A program made the position numbers and the translations under genes. Shown here one piece after another: positions 46,422 to 57,346 of a stretch of 64,000 nt of DNA. The stretch is taken from contig JAGVVL010000013.1 in the NCBI GenBank assembly GCA_018287875.1, positions 1,488,001-1,552,000 of the forward strand, given 5' to 3'. The notes under the pieces are model-generated. The model was given only the letters and a program-made list of their open reading frames with translations. It did no database searches and was not told the DNA's origin. Origin of the DNA: Nigrospora sphaerica. Taxonomy: Eukaryota > Ascomycota > Sordariomycetes > Amphisphaeriales > Apiosporaceae. The first letter of the stretch is position 1. Every line of letters begins with the position of its first letter.

Positions 46422-49222
46422 ATGGATAAGTCCCATCTCTCCCCGAACGCGGTGCCGCCGCCGCAACCGCCGCAACCGCATCGCCCGCGCGCCGTCTCCC
46501 CGGGCTCGGGCAAGCCGCCGTCCATGCACCCGCGCACGGAGCCGAACCGCTCGCCGCGCAAGCTGGTGCTTTGCTTTGACGGCACCGGCAACAAGTTCCA
46601 CGGCGACGACAGCGACTCCAACATCCTCAAGATCTTCCGGTGCCTCGACCGCACCGCCGGCGACCAGTACCATTACTATCAGCCAGGGTGGGTGTTTTTG
46701 TTTGCCGACGTGCCTCCGCCGTCACCGTTTCCCGTTTCCCCGGACGGAAAGCCGAACAAGGGCCTCGAACTAACTCTTCTCGTCCTCATCGCAGCGTACG
46801 TTTTGTCAACCAAAGGCGAGGGGGTGTATGAGGGGGGAAGGGGAGGGAGTGAAGACTATAGGAGCACGAGGTCGAGACCGAGGAGGAATCTTGAAACCTG
46901 ACTAACGTTTGCCATTTCTCCTTCTATCCCTCGTACAGATCGGAACGTACGTCGTCTCGCAGTCGCTCACGCACACGTCGGCGGTGGCGCGGATGCGGTC
47001 GTGGTACGCCAAGGCCAAGGATTCGGCCATTGGCAGCTCCTTCGACCAGCACGTCGTCGGTGGCTACCGCTTCCTCATGCGCTTCTACAGCCCCGGCGAC
47101 GAAATCTACTTCTTCGGCTTCTCGCGCGGCGCCTACGTCGCCCGCTTCTTGGCCGAGATGCTCGACTACGTCGGCCTGCTGTCGCACGGCAACGAGGAGA
47201 TGGTCGTCTTCGCTTGGAAGGCCTTCAGCCGCTGGCAGGCCCGCCGCACCGACGAGAGCCCCGTCGGCGTCGCCCGCAAACACGAGATGTACCGCTTCAT
47301 GAAGGGTTTCCGCGAGACCTTCAGCCGCCCCGTCAAGCGCATCCGTTTCCTTGGCCTCTTTGACACGGTCAATTCCGTGCCTCGCTTTGAGACGGCCTGG
47401 ATGCAGCGCAGCAAATTCCCCTACACGGCCCGCAGCAGCGCAAAGGTAGAGAACAGCGGCACCGCCCTTTTCCTTTCCCTCCTCCCCCTTGCCCTCGATA
47501 TGGTCCTTTGTTGTGAGGACGCGGTACGCTCCCTGCGCGTACCCGTCGCTGACGCAGTCTATCGCGCCAGGTGATTCGGCACTGCGTGAGCATCGACGAG
47601 CGCCGCGCCAAGTTCCGCCAGGACCTGATCTACCAGAACGCCGAGAACAAGAAGAAAGGCAGAAAGACGCGGCGGTCCAAAGGGGGCGGGCACCACCTGC
47701 ACCACGGCGACCGGCACGGCGACGAAAGCAAGGGCGACCACGACGAGGAAGAGGATCCGCCGTGCCGCCATGAGCGGTACCGATCACGCCGGGTGGCCGT
47801 GTCCCCCGCAGCTCCGCCGCAACAATCCCGGCTGTCGGCAGACCAGGGCGGCGGGGGCGCTACAGCGCGCGGCCGAGGCGACACGCTGCGTGCGCCGCCG
47901 CCGCCGCCCCCGGCCGAGACGGCGTTCCGACCACACTCGCGGTCTAAATCGCGTGGCGGGACCGATGGCGCCGGCCGTTTCTCCATCGACGGCACCATTT
48001 CGCAAGTGTCGCATGCTGAATTCGAGTACGAGTCGGACTCGGACGACGACGGGCAGGATATCGACGAGGTCTGGTTCGCCGGTGGACATGGCGATGTGGG
48101 CGGAGTACGTGTGTCCCCATTACCGCCCCTCCGTCTCCTTAGATCACTTTCTCCTTCCTTTGGCACCAAACTCGGCTAAACGGCGAATGCTAACTGACGT
48201 CCCTTCACCCTCGGCCGTAGGGCTGGGAGGTCATTCCCGATAGCAAGTCGGCTAGCCACGTCCCGCTGGCGTACATGATCCGCGAGGCGCAGAGAGCCGG
48301 TAAGTCATGCCTAACAAGAATCGCTTCGATATCTCCGGCTCCACGATGGGCCAAGGAGGCCTCGGCGGGGGAAGCTTGCTGATATACTACCCATCGTGAC
48401 CAGGCCTGCCCTTTGACCCCGAAAAGCTCGAAGAAATGGGCTGCGCGCCGACACCGTGGACGTGCACGGCGCCTGGCCAGCAAGGCCAGCGGCAGCAACA
48501 GCAACGGCAACAAGAACTGGCTGGGGGCGAGATCCAGATCAATGTCTCGAGCCCGAGTCCGCAGGCGCTCTCGCCGGCGGCGACGGGTGACGCCGCCGAC
48601 TGGGTCGACTTCCACGAGCTGCAGCAAAGCCGGCAGCGGTCACTGGCGCAGCCGGTCAACGGGGACGCCGACGAGAAGAAGGCAGGACATCGCGATGAGA
48701 ACGGCAAGGATCAAGAAGATACCGAGGGGACCCACCACCCGTTCCACGCGCTGCTGCACAAGGCACACATCGCTCGCATCCACGACTCGCTTGATTTCGG
48801 GTCTGGGCTGACGTGGGGGCAGGTACTGAGCTGGAAGATGGTGAGTGTTACCTTCTATTTCCCCCACCCGAACCGGGGCTGACCACGCCCCCCCCTTCCT
48901 CCTTCTCCCACAGATGGAATACCTACCCTTCCGACGGATGGACCTGCAGGCGGACGGGTCCTGGAAGCCGATCCGGTGGCCGCTGCCGTGCGGCGAGACG
49001 CGCGACATACCGCACACGGCGCGCGTGCATGGCTCCGTCATCCGTCGCATGCGCACCGACGCCACCTACCGGCCCGGCAACCTCATCATCGGCGGCGGCG
49101 GCCGTGGCCTGCGCAGCGCTCCCACCCACTACGGTATGGGCGAGTGGGAGTGCGTCGCTGAGCCCGGCGACCCCGTCGGCGAGATCTGGGTCAAGCGTGC
49201 CGGCGCGCCCGACGAGAGTTGA
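46422..49222 (+). CDS. DUF2235 alpha/beta-hydrolase-like protein
   Basis: The proposed exons are 46422-46687, 46795 (one base), 46939-47445, 47571-48104, 48221-48299, 48404-48840 and 48914-49222, giving 710 aa. Family landmarks are [10 protein letters not shown] (about 48-57), YYQP-G-IGTYV across the odd junction, [14 protein letters not shown] with nucleophile Ser151 in [49 protein letters not shown] and [21 protein letters not shown]2235 proteins share the fold of bacterial Tle1-type phospholipases; fungal members are uncharacterised. A variable, His/Asp/Arg/Gln-rich region of about 110 residues interrupts the domain after YQNAENKK. There is no signal peptide or TM helix, so it is probably cytosolic. 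The single-base exon follows from two complete introns, each with its own CTAAC branch site. A one-intron alternative (donor GTGTTT at 46691) would add Trp instead. Confidence 0.87.
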
Positions 49223-49892
49223 GAAAGGGAGAAAGGCAAGGATATGGAAGACGCAGGCTATGTAATCACAGTCGCATTGAAGGGGAGTCGGTTGGCTTTA
49301 ATGAGAGCGCTTTCAGGTGCTTGGGCGATGGGGTGTCTGTCGTTCTAATGAATAGCCCGAAGACGAGGAGGTAACACAGTCGGGGGCTGGAAGTGATGTT
49401 ATTCGAAAAGCGGCAGGGCTATGACTCTTGCAAACCTTCACACGCCGAGTTCCGGTCCCAGCCCCCATTACACATTGCCAAGTGGGCGTCGAGCGTGTCC
49501 CCAAAGCTCCGCCGTCTCTTCGCAGTAATGCAACGCGACTCGTTCGTAGCAGCGAGCCGCTACTGGATCTTCCGCACGTAGTGGTGACCGCTTCTTTCTA
49601 TCGCAATAAATTTGTCGTTCGAAAATGACTATCCAGTTCTCTTGTTGTGCCACGTCATGCTCACGCGGAGCGCCCGCTGGGGGGTATCTTCTACTTCTAC
49701 AATTGCTGTGTGTACTTTCCACGCCGCCATCGATGAACTTGACTGTATGCAGCGCTCAGAACGTTCCGTGCCCTGGTTTCGACGGAGACGGTCGTGATGG
49801 CGCTTTGGTGGCTCGCTCCTCCTATAATATACAGTGTCTCAAGTGACGTCGCCGCGTACTGGGCGACCAACCAGACTGCCAACAGGGCCGTC
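49223..49892. other. intergenic between convergent genes
   Basis: 3' regions of the DUF2235 gene and of the minus-strand mitochondrial-type gene. No other feature is seen. Confidence 0.6.
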
Positions 49893-50999
49893 CTACAGGT
49901 CTTGTCCCGGGAGTTCGGCGGGCTGGAAGCCCTCGCGGAAGCTGTAGTCGAAGACTCGGCTGCGCTCTTGCAGTGTCAGGCCGACCCAAACGCGGCCCTG
50001 GCTGTCGACGTCGCCGCGCTGGGCCAGCTTGCGGATTTGGTACTCAATGCGGTCGAACAGCTCGCGGAGGCGCGCGTCGTGGGGGCGGTACTTGCGGTCG
50101 AGTCCCCAGGCTTCCCTGAGTAGTTCGATGACGCGCTCCTCGGCCTCGTCGCCGCTATTGACGGCCTCGCGCGCCTCGCGCGCGATCCGCCGCTCCATGG
50201 CCAAGGCTCCGTCCCAGTCGTCCTCTGTCGCGTCCAGCCACAGGTTGTCAGCAGCGGTGAGCTTGTTCTCGTCGAGCTCCATGTTGACGGCCACGAGCAG
50301 CGTATGAACTGGCCATTTCTCGGGCCCCTCTTTGGCCTTGCCACCGCCGCCGCTGCTGCTGTTGCCACCACCGCCGCCCCAAAGCGTCAATGCGGCGCCT
50401 TCGTCGCCGTCCTCGTTAGGGGGCGCGCGCTGCACGAGCATGAGCGTCTCGCTTTCGGGCACCAGGTCCTTGCCACAGCGGTCATCGCCCAGCGGGAAGC
50501 TCGGCAGCGGGCCCAGCTCGGCCCAGACGTGGGCCTCGTCCTTGAGGCGCGTGATGTTGCGCGTCTTCTCAAAGGTGAGCTCCCGGACAGCCGCGGCGTC
50601 GCCAGCCTCGCGGGCGGCGCAGATGGCCTCGTGCAGCTCATCGTCGCGTTTGCGCAGCACGAGAACCTCCTTGATCTTCTTCTTCAGTTGGCGCACCTCG
50701 ACGTACTGGACCGCGACGTAGACGGCCAAGGTCAGCAGCCCGCCGAGCACCATGTCGCGGATGCGGTGACGCCATTTTTTGGGTTCAGGCTGGGGGTAGG
50801 CAGGGTAGCCCGGCGGGTACTGTGGCGGCGTGTAGTAGGCGCAGCGTGGCAGGGCCGGGAATGCTGTTGGTAATGAGACTACTGGCCCCAGGCGCCATCG
50901 TAATGCCGCCGCAGTGGGTGACGGGCTCAACGGCAGACCACGACGGCTGCCCAACCCCCCGAGCGTGGCCGGTCGCATCCGGATGGCGAGCCGGAGCAT
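49893..50999 (-). CDS. conserved-looking mitochondrial membrane protein, unknown function
   Basis: Intronless, 368 aa, with an ATG at 50999. The first 40 residues are rich in Arg, Leu, Ser and Ala with no acidic residues, as in a mitochondrial targeting peptide. A Tyr/Pro-rich linker (PPQYPPGYPAYP) follows, then one TM helix (about 83-100, MVLGGLLTLAVYVAVQYV) and a charged predicted coiled coil (VRQLKKKIKEVLVLRKRDDE onward). The remainder is a soluble domain with NLWLDATEDDWDGALAMERR and EAWGLDRKYRPHDARLRELFDRIEYQI, interrupted by a Gly/Ser linker (GGGGGNSSSGGGG). I do not recognise the family. The layout suggests an inner-membrane protein with a soluble C-terminal domain, but this is inference. 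It lies tandem with RPB2, 695 bp downstream of its stop. Confidence 0.75.
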   Translation of the reverse strand: MLRLAIRMRPATLGGLGSRRGLPLSPSPTAAALRWRLGPVVSLPTAFPALPRCAYYTPPQYPPGYPAYPQPEPKKWRHRIRDMVLGGLLTLAVYVAVQYVEVRQLKKKIKEVLVLRKRDDELHEAICAAREAGDAAAVRELTFEKTRNITRLKDEAHVWAELGPLPSFPLGDDRCGKDLVPESETLMLVQRAPPNEDGDEGAALTLWGGGGGNSSSGGGGKAKEGPEKWPVHTLLVAVNMELDENKLTAADNLWLDATEDDWDGALAMERRIAREAREAVNSGDEAEERVIELLREAWGLDRKYRPHDARLRELFDRIEYQIRKLAQRGDVDSQGRVWVGLTLQERSRVFDYSFREGFQPAELPGQDL

Positions 51000-51694
51000 C
51001 TTGGTGACGATACTGCCGCTGGCGCTGGCTCTGTCTTTCGCGCGCGCGTGGACCCAAAAAAGAACAGGCGAGGGCCGTGGTGAATGCGAGATGAGATATG
51101 TGTCGTGGGTGTTTGGGGGCTGCTTAGGTGGCGGTAGCAGCTGTCCGACTACGACACGGCAGGCAAAGCTCTTTTTCCAAGTTCCTGCTGCTTCCTACCT
51201 GCAAATACTTGTGTACCTTGGGTACTTAAAAGCAAGCAGGTCTGCACGCCAACGAATACGTAGACTTCCCCAGACAAGTACGGGGTGGCCCCGAGACTAC
51301 GCCTGCCACCCGTGCACCACTCTTTCCCATTTCAGCCGACGCCAGCTGGCGAGCAGCTGTTGTACGCCAACAGCGTGACTAGTACGGCCGGAGACATCAA
51401 CACCCATCGTTTATACTCATTCTTCATTTCGCTGCGTGAGAAGCCAGTTTACCGAGTTATATCCATGGTGCCACCACGTGTTCCGTGGAAACGGGCCCGT
51501 CAAGACTTCTGGTTGCCCGGCCGTCGGCGTGCTTTCGGTATGTAGACGAAGGCCTTCCTCTCCTCCAACCACTGCGTCGAATCTCGAGTTCGCAGTCCCA
51601 ACGCCTTCCCAATGCTATTAATCAGTACATTTTTCTGGCCAAATCACCTCCATTCATCGTCTTTGGCGAACCCTCTCCTGGTCAACCTCCCGTC
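51000..51694. other. intergenic, RPB2 3' region and downstream promoter
   Basis: Between two tandem minus-strand genes. No open frame or repeat of note. Confidence 0.6.
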
Positions 51695-54600
51695 TTAGCG
51701 AATCGACACGCCCGACCGGTCCGTGAACATGCGGCTAGCAATGTTCATCGACTGCAGCTCCTGGAAGAGGAGCTTGGCGGCGTACGGGATCTGAATCTGC
51801 GCGATCTTGGTCTTGTTCTTGCACGGCCGGCACTCGAACGTCTGGTTCTGGAGGTGGCTGTCATCCGGGTTAGTCAAGGGTTCCGTCAAGGCAAAACGGT
51901 GAGAGTTCAACTTACGCAATCGGCGTCATCAGTCCACAAATCTCGCAAATGTGCACGCGGAACGCGTCCGAGACCTCAAAGAGACGCTCCTTCAGGAAGG
52001 CCGCCGCTCCGTGGGCAATCATACAATCACGCTCCATTTCTCCGAATCGCAGACCGCCATCGCGGGCACGACCTTCGACCGGCTGACGCGTCATGATCTG
52101 CACCGGGCCACGGGCGCGCGCGTGAATCTTGTCGTCCACCATGTGCCGCAGACGCTGGTAGTACGTCGGCCCAAAGAAGACCTGCACGCGCATCTTCTTG
52201 CCCGTGTGGCCGTGGTACATGATTTCGAACCCACGGGACTGGTAACCGTGCTCGCGCAGCAGGTTCGATACCGAGTCCACTGTGACGTCGGTGAACGGCG
52301 TGGCGTCACCCTCCATGCCCTTGAGCGTCGCCACTTTACTAAGAAGACATTCGATCAAATGCGCAATAGTCATACGCGAGGGAATGGCGTGAGGGTTGAT
52401 AATGATGTCCGGTACCAGGCCTTCGCGCGTGAATGGCATGTCCTCGCAGCGGAACGTGACACCAATCGTTCCTTTTTGACCGTGACGCGACGCAAACTTA
52501 TCACCAATCTGCGGGATCTTGGTAGTTCGCACCCGTACCTTGACGTACCGGAGGCCATCGGCGTTGGTCGTTACGATAACCGAGTCGACAATACCGGACT
52601 CGGTGCTTCGGAGAGGCGTCGATGCGTCACGCTTGACGTGAGTCTTGGTCCGCTGGCCCAGCTCCTCATTCTCCGGGTTGATGGGGCACGTCTTGCCCAT
52701 GATGATATCCTCGCCCGACACGCGCTGTCCGGGCGCCACAATGCCGTCGTCGTCCAGCTTGTCGTATGTACCCTGCTTGAGTCGTAGTGTGTCTGTACGG
52801 AACGGCTTTTCGAACTGCTCGATTGCGTTGATACCAATGCGCTTCTCCGAGTCGCTGTAGGCACGGAAGAACAGACTGCGGAAGATACCCCGATCGATAC
52901 TGCTCTGGTTCATGATGACGGAATCTTCCTGGTTGTAGCCAGAGTAGCAGGCAATCGCGACAATGGCGTTCTGGCCGGCCGGAAGCTCGCGGAACTTGAG
53001 GAACTCCATGGACCGAGTCGTACCCAGAGGCTTCTGAGGGTAGTACAGAATGTTGGCCATGGTATCCATGCGACGCGAGTAGTTGGTGAGGAAAAAACCC
53101 ATGGCTTGTTTACCCATGGCCGACTGGTACGTGTTACGGGGCGATTGGTTATGATCCGGGAAGGGGATAATGCTGGCGCAAATTCCCAGAAGCATACTAG
53201 GATGAATCTCACAGTGCGTATATACGTGTGTCGTGGGGTTCATCCGAGTCTTCAGCCGCTTGTTGAGGTCGTCGCCCATATCCTGGGCCACTTCGTGGCC
53301 AGCCTTGACGAGTCGGAAGGTCTCCAGGTCTTCGGGCGTCATGCAGATCATGGCAGTCTCTTCTTCCTCGGCGTCGAGGTACTCGATCACACCTTCGTTG
53401 ACCAGACCTTGCCAGCCGAAGAAATCCTCGCTGTCGGCGTCCAGGGTGGCGTCGTTCTCGAGCCGGCGGACCATGTCCTTGGTCAGGACGAGAGTGCCCT
53501 TCTCGATGCCGCGGTCGGGGTCGTCCTCCTGCTCCACCACGAAAAGAGGTCGCATGACCCGGCCGGCGTCGGAGAAGATCTTGAACTCTCGGTCGCGAAT
53601 GTCGCGCACCAGGGACACCTCAGCGGGGATCTGATTGGTGCGGCGCAGTTGTTGCACGTCGCGAACGAGCGACTTGGGGTCTTGGTGCACGCCAATCCAA
53701 GATCCGTTCAGGAAAATCTTGGTGGCGTTGGGGTAACGGGTCGCATCATACTCCTCCAACACCTCCATGTTTCGTGTTATCATGTAGTCGATGATGGGCT
53801 CCGTAGATGTACCCACGCTGACGGAGCACATCAGCGACAAGTTCTTCACGAGACCACAGGCCTGGCCCTCGGGCGTCTCTGCCGGACAGACCAGGCCCCA
53901 GTGGGTGTTGTGCAGCTGGCGCGGCTTGGCGAGCTTTCCGTCTCGGCCGACGGGGGTGTTGGTCCGCCGCAAGTGAGAAAGCGTCGAGGCGAAGGTGTAT
54001 CTGTTGAGCACCTGCGACACACCAGCCGTGGCGCTCATAGCCTTCTTCTGGTCGCCCCAGTTACCCGTAGCCAGCGAGTATTTAAGGCCGTTCGTCACAA
54101 TGGTGTGCTTGATGCCGGTCTGGAGCGAGAAGTCTCGGTTCTGTTCGACGCATCGCTTGAGGTTCATCATGATTTCCTGGGTAAGTCGGCGAACAATATT
54201 CCGGAACAGCTTGCCCAGCAGGGGACCAGCAAGGTCGAGACGCTTCTTGCCAAAGTGGTCACGGTCGTCGGTGTCGCGGCGGCCAAGAGCGCACTGCAGC
54301 AGTTTGTGAACCATGTAGCCCAGAAAGAAGGCCTTCCGAGTCTCACAGCCCTCGCCCTGCGAGATATGCGGAAGCATTTCTTTCTGCAGAATGTCTCGTG
54401 CAGCTCGGACACGGCGATCGCGCGTCATACCCGTCGTCTGGTTACCACGCTTACCGATAAAGTCCAGGGCCACCTCGCGGTCCTGGATGCAGAATGCCTC
54501 CTCGATACACGGACGCAGCATTTCCAGCATCTGGCTGTCATTGCGGTCGTAGCAAATCTGGTTCAGGATATCCTCGTCGGACACAACACCGAGAGCACGG

Positions 54601-55529
54601 AAGACGATGGCGATGGGAAGATCGGCCTTGACGTAGGGGAGGGTAGTGTGAATGGTCTGACCGTAGCCACCTCTCGAAGAGTCGCCCTTGGTGTAGAGCT
54701 TCAACATCAACGAGGATATCAGCCGGGAGCCCTTTTCCAGCGCGCTGCGGATTTCGGCCGTGTAGGAGAAGGGGCTGGGCTGGGCCTTCTTGAAGACCTG
54801 GACGATGTTGGCAGCAGAACGCTCCTGGGCGATCAGGACTTTCTCACTGCCGTTGATGATGAAGTATCCACCCTGGTCGTAGGGGCATTCATTTAGCATG
54901 AAGAGGTCGTCCTCGGTCTCCCGGCTGAGATGGCAAGCCTTCGATTTGACCATGACCGGCATTTTGCCGATGAAGATCATGTCGGGATCCTCTTGGTCTC
55001 GGGTCTTATCAGGCCGGGCGACCTCCTCCTCTTCCCAGACCAGACGGGTGGGCTGTTCCTGGGTGCGTGCGTACTCGTTCTGCTGATCCTCGTCCATCTC
55101 GTGCAGCGGCACGGGCTCCTCGATGCATACGGAGCGCTTCTGGGTGATCCTAACGTAGAGCGGGCTCGAGTATGTGAGGTTTCGATCGCGGCATTCGTAG
55201 GGCAGCAGCGGTGCCATCTGACCCTCACCCTCGCGGTGAATGGGCTTGGAGATTGCAATGTTGCCGAGCTTGATTTCATACCGACGGACGGCAATACCGG
55301 CGCGTTCGGTATCGCTGGGGTTGTTCTGGTCCAGACTGATGTGGGAGTACTCCTCGATCAGCTCTTGGACGGTCGTCTCCTGGAAGTCGTTGAAGGAGTC
55401 GATCTGCATGGAGACGAGGCCTTTGGTGTCGAAGTAGGATGAGATGACGGTCCAGCAATCCTCGGGGGTGATGCCCTCGGCATCGTACTCCTCCTCGTAC
55501 TCGTACTCATTGTCCTCGCCGTAATCCAT
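51695..55529 (-). CDS. RPB2: RNA polymerase II second-largest subunit
   Basis: Two exons (55529-51916 and 51857-51695) with a 58-bp intron near the 3' end (GTAAGT donor, CTAAC branch, GACAG acceptor), giving 1,258 aa. Splicing turns CGLMTPI-A into [16 protein letters not shown] and completes the four-Cys zinc site (CEIC and CRPC). Highly conserved blocks include the [14 protein letters not shown] segment (from Gly864), the [19 protein letters not shown] active-site segment, [20 protein letters not shown], and the anchor [19 protein letters not shown]. It forms the wall, lobe and part of the active centre of Pol II in the nucleus with Rpb1. The start [14 protein letters not shown] is acidic, as in other fungi; the upstream in-frame extension is not conserved-looking. 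A 596-codon antisense frame at 53106-54896 is a codon-bias artefact. Confidence 0.97.
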
Positions 55530-57346
55530 CTTGTCGGGCTGCGCAGCGGCGGTTCGGGGCGGATTGCGGGTGGTAAAGATTAGGTGCCTCGGGCGCAAGT
55601 GGAGGCTGAAAGATTAGGCGGTTCCCAGATGCTGATAGAAGTTGGTACCTCTCAGGGCAGATAAAACCCCGGCCGGGAATATGGGGTGGAAGGAGTGGTG
55701 GGAGGCCAAGTGCCTGCTTGGAGAGCAAATAGATGAGGTGGCAACAGACAGCGGAAACTGGCGAGCTCCAAAGAGTGGCAGTCGTCCGGGTCGCGTCTTG
55801 GTGGTGGCGGGCGTCGGTCCGGGCGATGGACGGCGATGCTCGACAATAGCAGAAGCACGACCGTGTCGGGTCTCGCGATGGGACGGAGACTTTGTAGGCT
55901 CCTGTGACAGCGATCCGGGCAGCTGTGGGCGGTCAAGTCAGCGGCGCGCTCCGAAAAGCACCGTGGTGACAAGCAGAAGATGCGTATCGCAGAAACTCAC
56001 CCTATCAACAGAGATCACGACGGCGAGGGGGGTGCGATGGGATGCACTTCACCAGGTCGCGTGGATGCCTATGGTGGTGATGGCGGAGGGGAGGAATGCA
56101 GCGTGGATTTTTTGGAGTCGCCAGCCCGACGTGGATGGCAAGAGGCTGAAAGGCCGATGGCAAACATCCCACGCATGAAAGCAACCGCAGGCGCGCGAGG
56201 TTCTGCGCTAGCCCAGACAGGGACTAGTGACTATCTGAGCTTGTCGGTACCCAAGGGGTACATACAGAGGCGAGGGGGGCGACAAAAACAAATGCCCCGG
56301 CAGCGCTACCAGAGCCACGCTACAAGACGGTCCTAGTTGAGGCGTCTTGTTTTGTCCACCCCTTCGAGAGGTACCTACCCGCTACAGGAATGGATTTGTA
56401 AGAATACTTCGATGGGAACACTCTATCAGCGGTGAACTCCTACTCTAGTATCCCAGCTGGTTCAAACCCATCACGATCCCGCTTCACTTGCCTACTTGTG
56501 TATTGTGTAGAAGATAATCGGATGAGAAGTCGCATCACGTTATGAGTCATCTTCCTAAGGGCAGCATTCTCGCGCGGCATTGCCATGGTAACTAAGTACT
56601 TTAACTAGCTGAGCTTTTACCAGCTTGAGTGAAGCGATGGCACGCCATCTGAAGCTTCGACAACCTTGCCGCATCGTCCCCACTCAACTCAACAGGGCCA
56701 TCAGGGTCGTCCAAGCTCCAGCCAGCTACTTTATCAATGTGTTACGGGCTGCATCCTGTCTCTCTGCGCATGGAGTAGGATTATCATGGTCGTTCCTATC
56801 GCTGCCGCATTTCTACAACTCTATTTCGCCTGACAGTATCAAACTCTTGCACGTCACTGTGATTATTTGTTGAGACACTTAGGTCAGATTGCGTACCTCT
56901 GCCATGAGCAGATCGCTTCTGCTTAGCCCAGCTCTAATCGTTAAAGGTAAATAGAGCTGACGCATGAATGGCAATTGTCACCTAAGTACTTCTTATTTGG
57001 AAGAAGGTATTGATTTATTGGCCATGTGTCAAGGCAGAAAGTGGTTGGTGCCCGTCTTTTGGTCGGTATTTATGTAAGGGCTTTATGTACCCTCGAGTAT
57101 ATCGCTGAAGAATATGGCATGTCCTGAGACCCAAGGCCCGTTGGGCATAATGTTCTTTGACTATGATGAATAGGAATTATGCTTTCGGCGTGAGCCACCA
57201 ATAAAGCAGACTAATGCTCCGGCACAGATACGTTTTGGCTTGAGAGTTCCTGTCTTCCGAATATATAAGGGGCCGCATGTTGCGATGCCAGCTTTGCCAC
57301 GCGAGTCAGCGCCCAGACGCCGGGGACCAAAATGCTCCTCACAACC
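55530..57346. other. intergenic; RPB2 promoter and AT-rich block
   Basis: The first part is the RPB2 upstream region. From about 56340 to 57240 the sequence becomes AT-rich with no coding potential, similar to the blocks near 29.5 and 33.8 kb, which suggests old repeat or RIP-mutated DNA. No gene is recognised. Confidence 0.5.

Noticed and set aside
46691..46938. Single-intron model for the DUF2235 junction using a GTGTTT donor
   Set aside because: It needs a weak donor and a 248-bp intron, ignores a perfect branch site and acceptor at 46771-46794, and adds a Trp not expected in the PGIGTYV motif. Kept as an alternative in the gene entry.
53106..54896. 596-codon open frame on the plus strand
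   Set aside because: It is antisense to RPB2, lacks any domain and is explained by the biased codon use of that gene.
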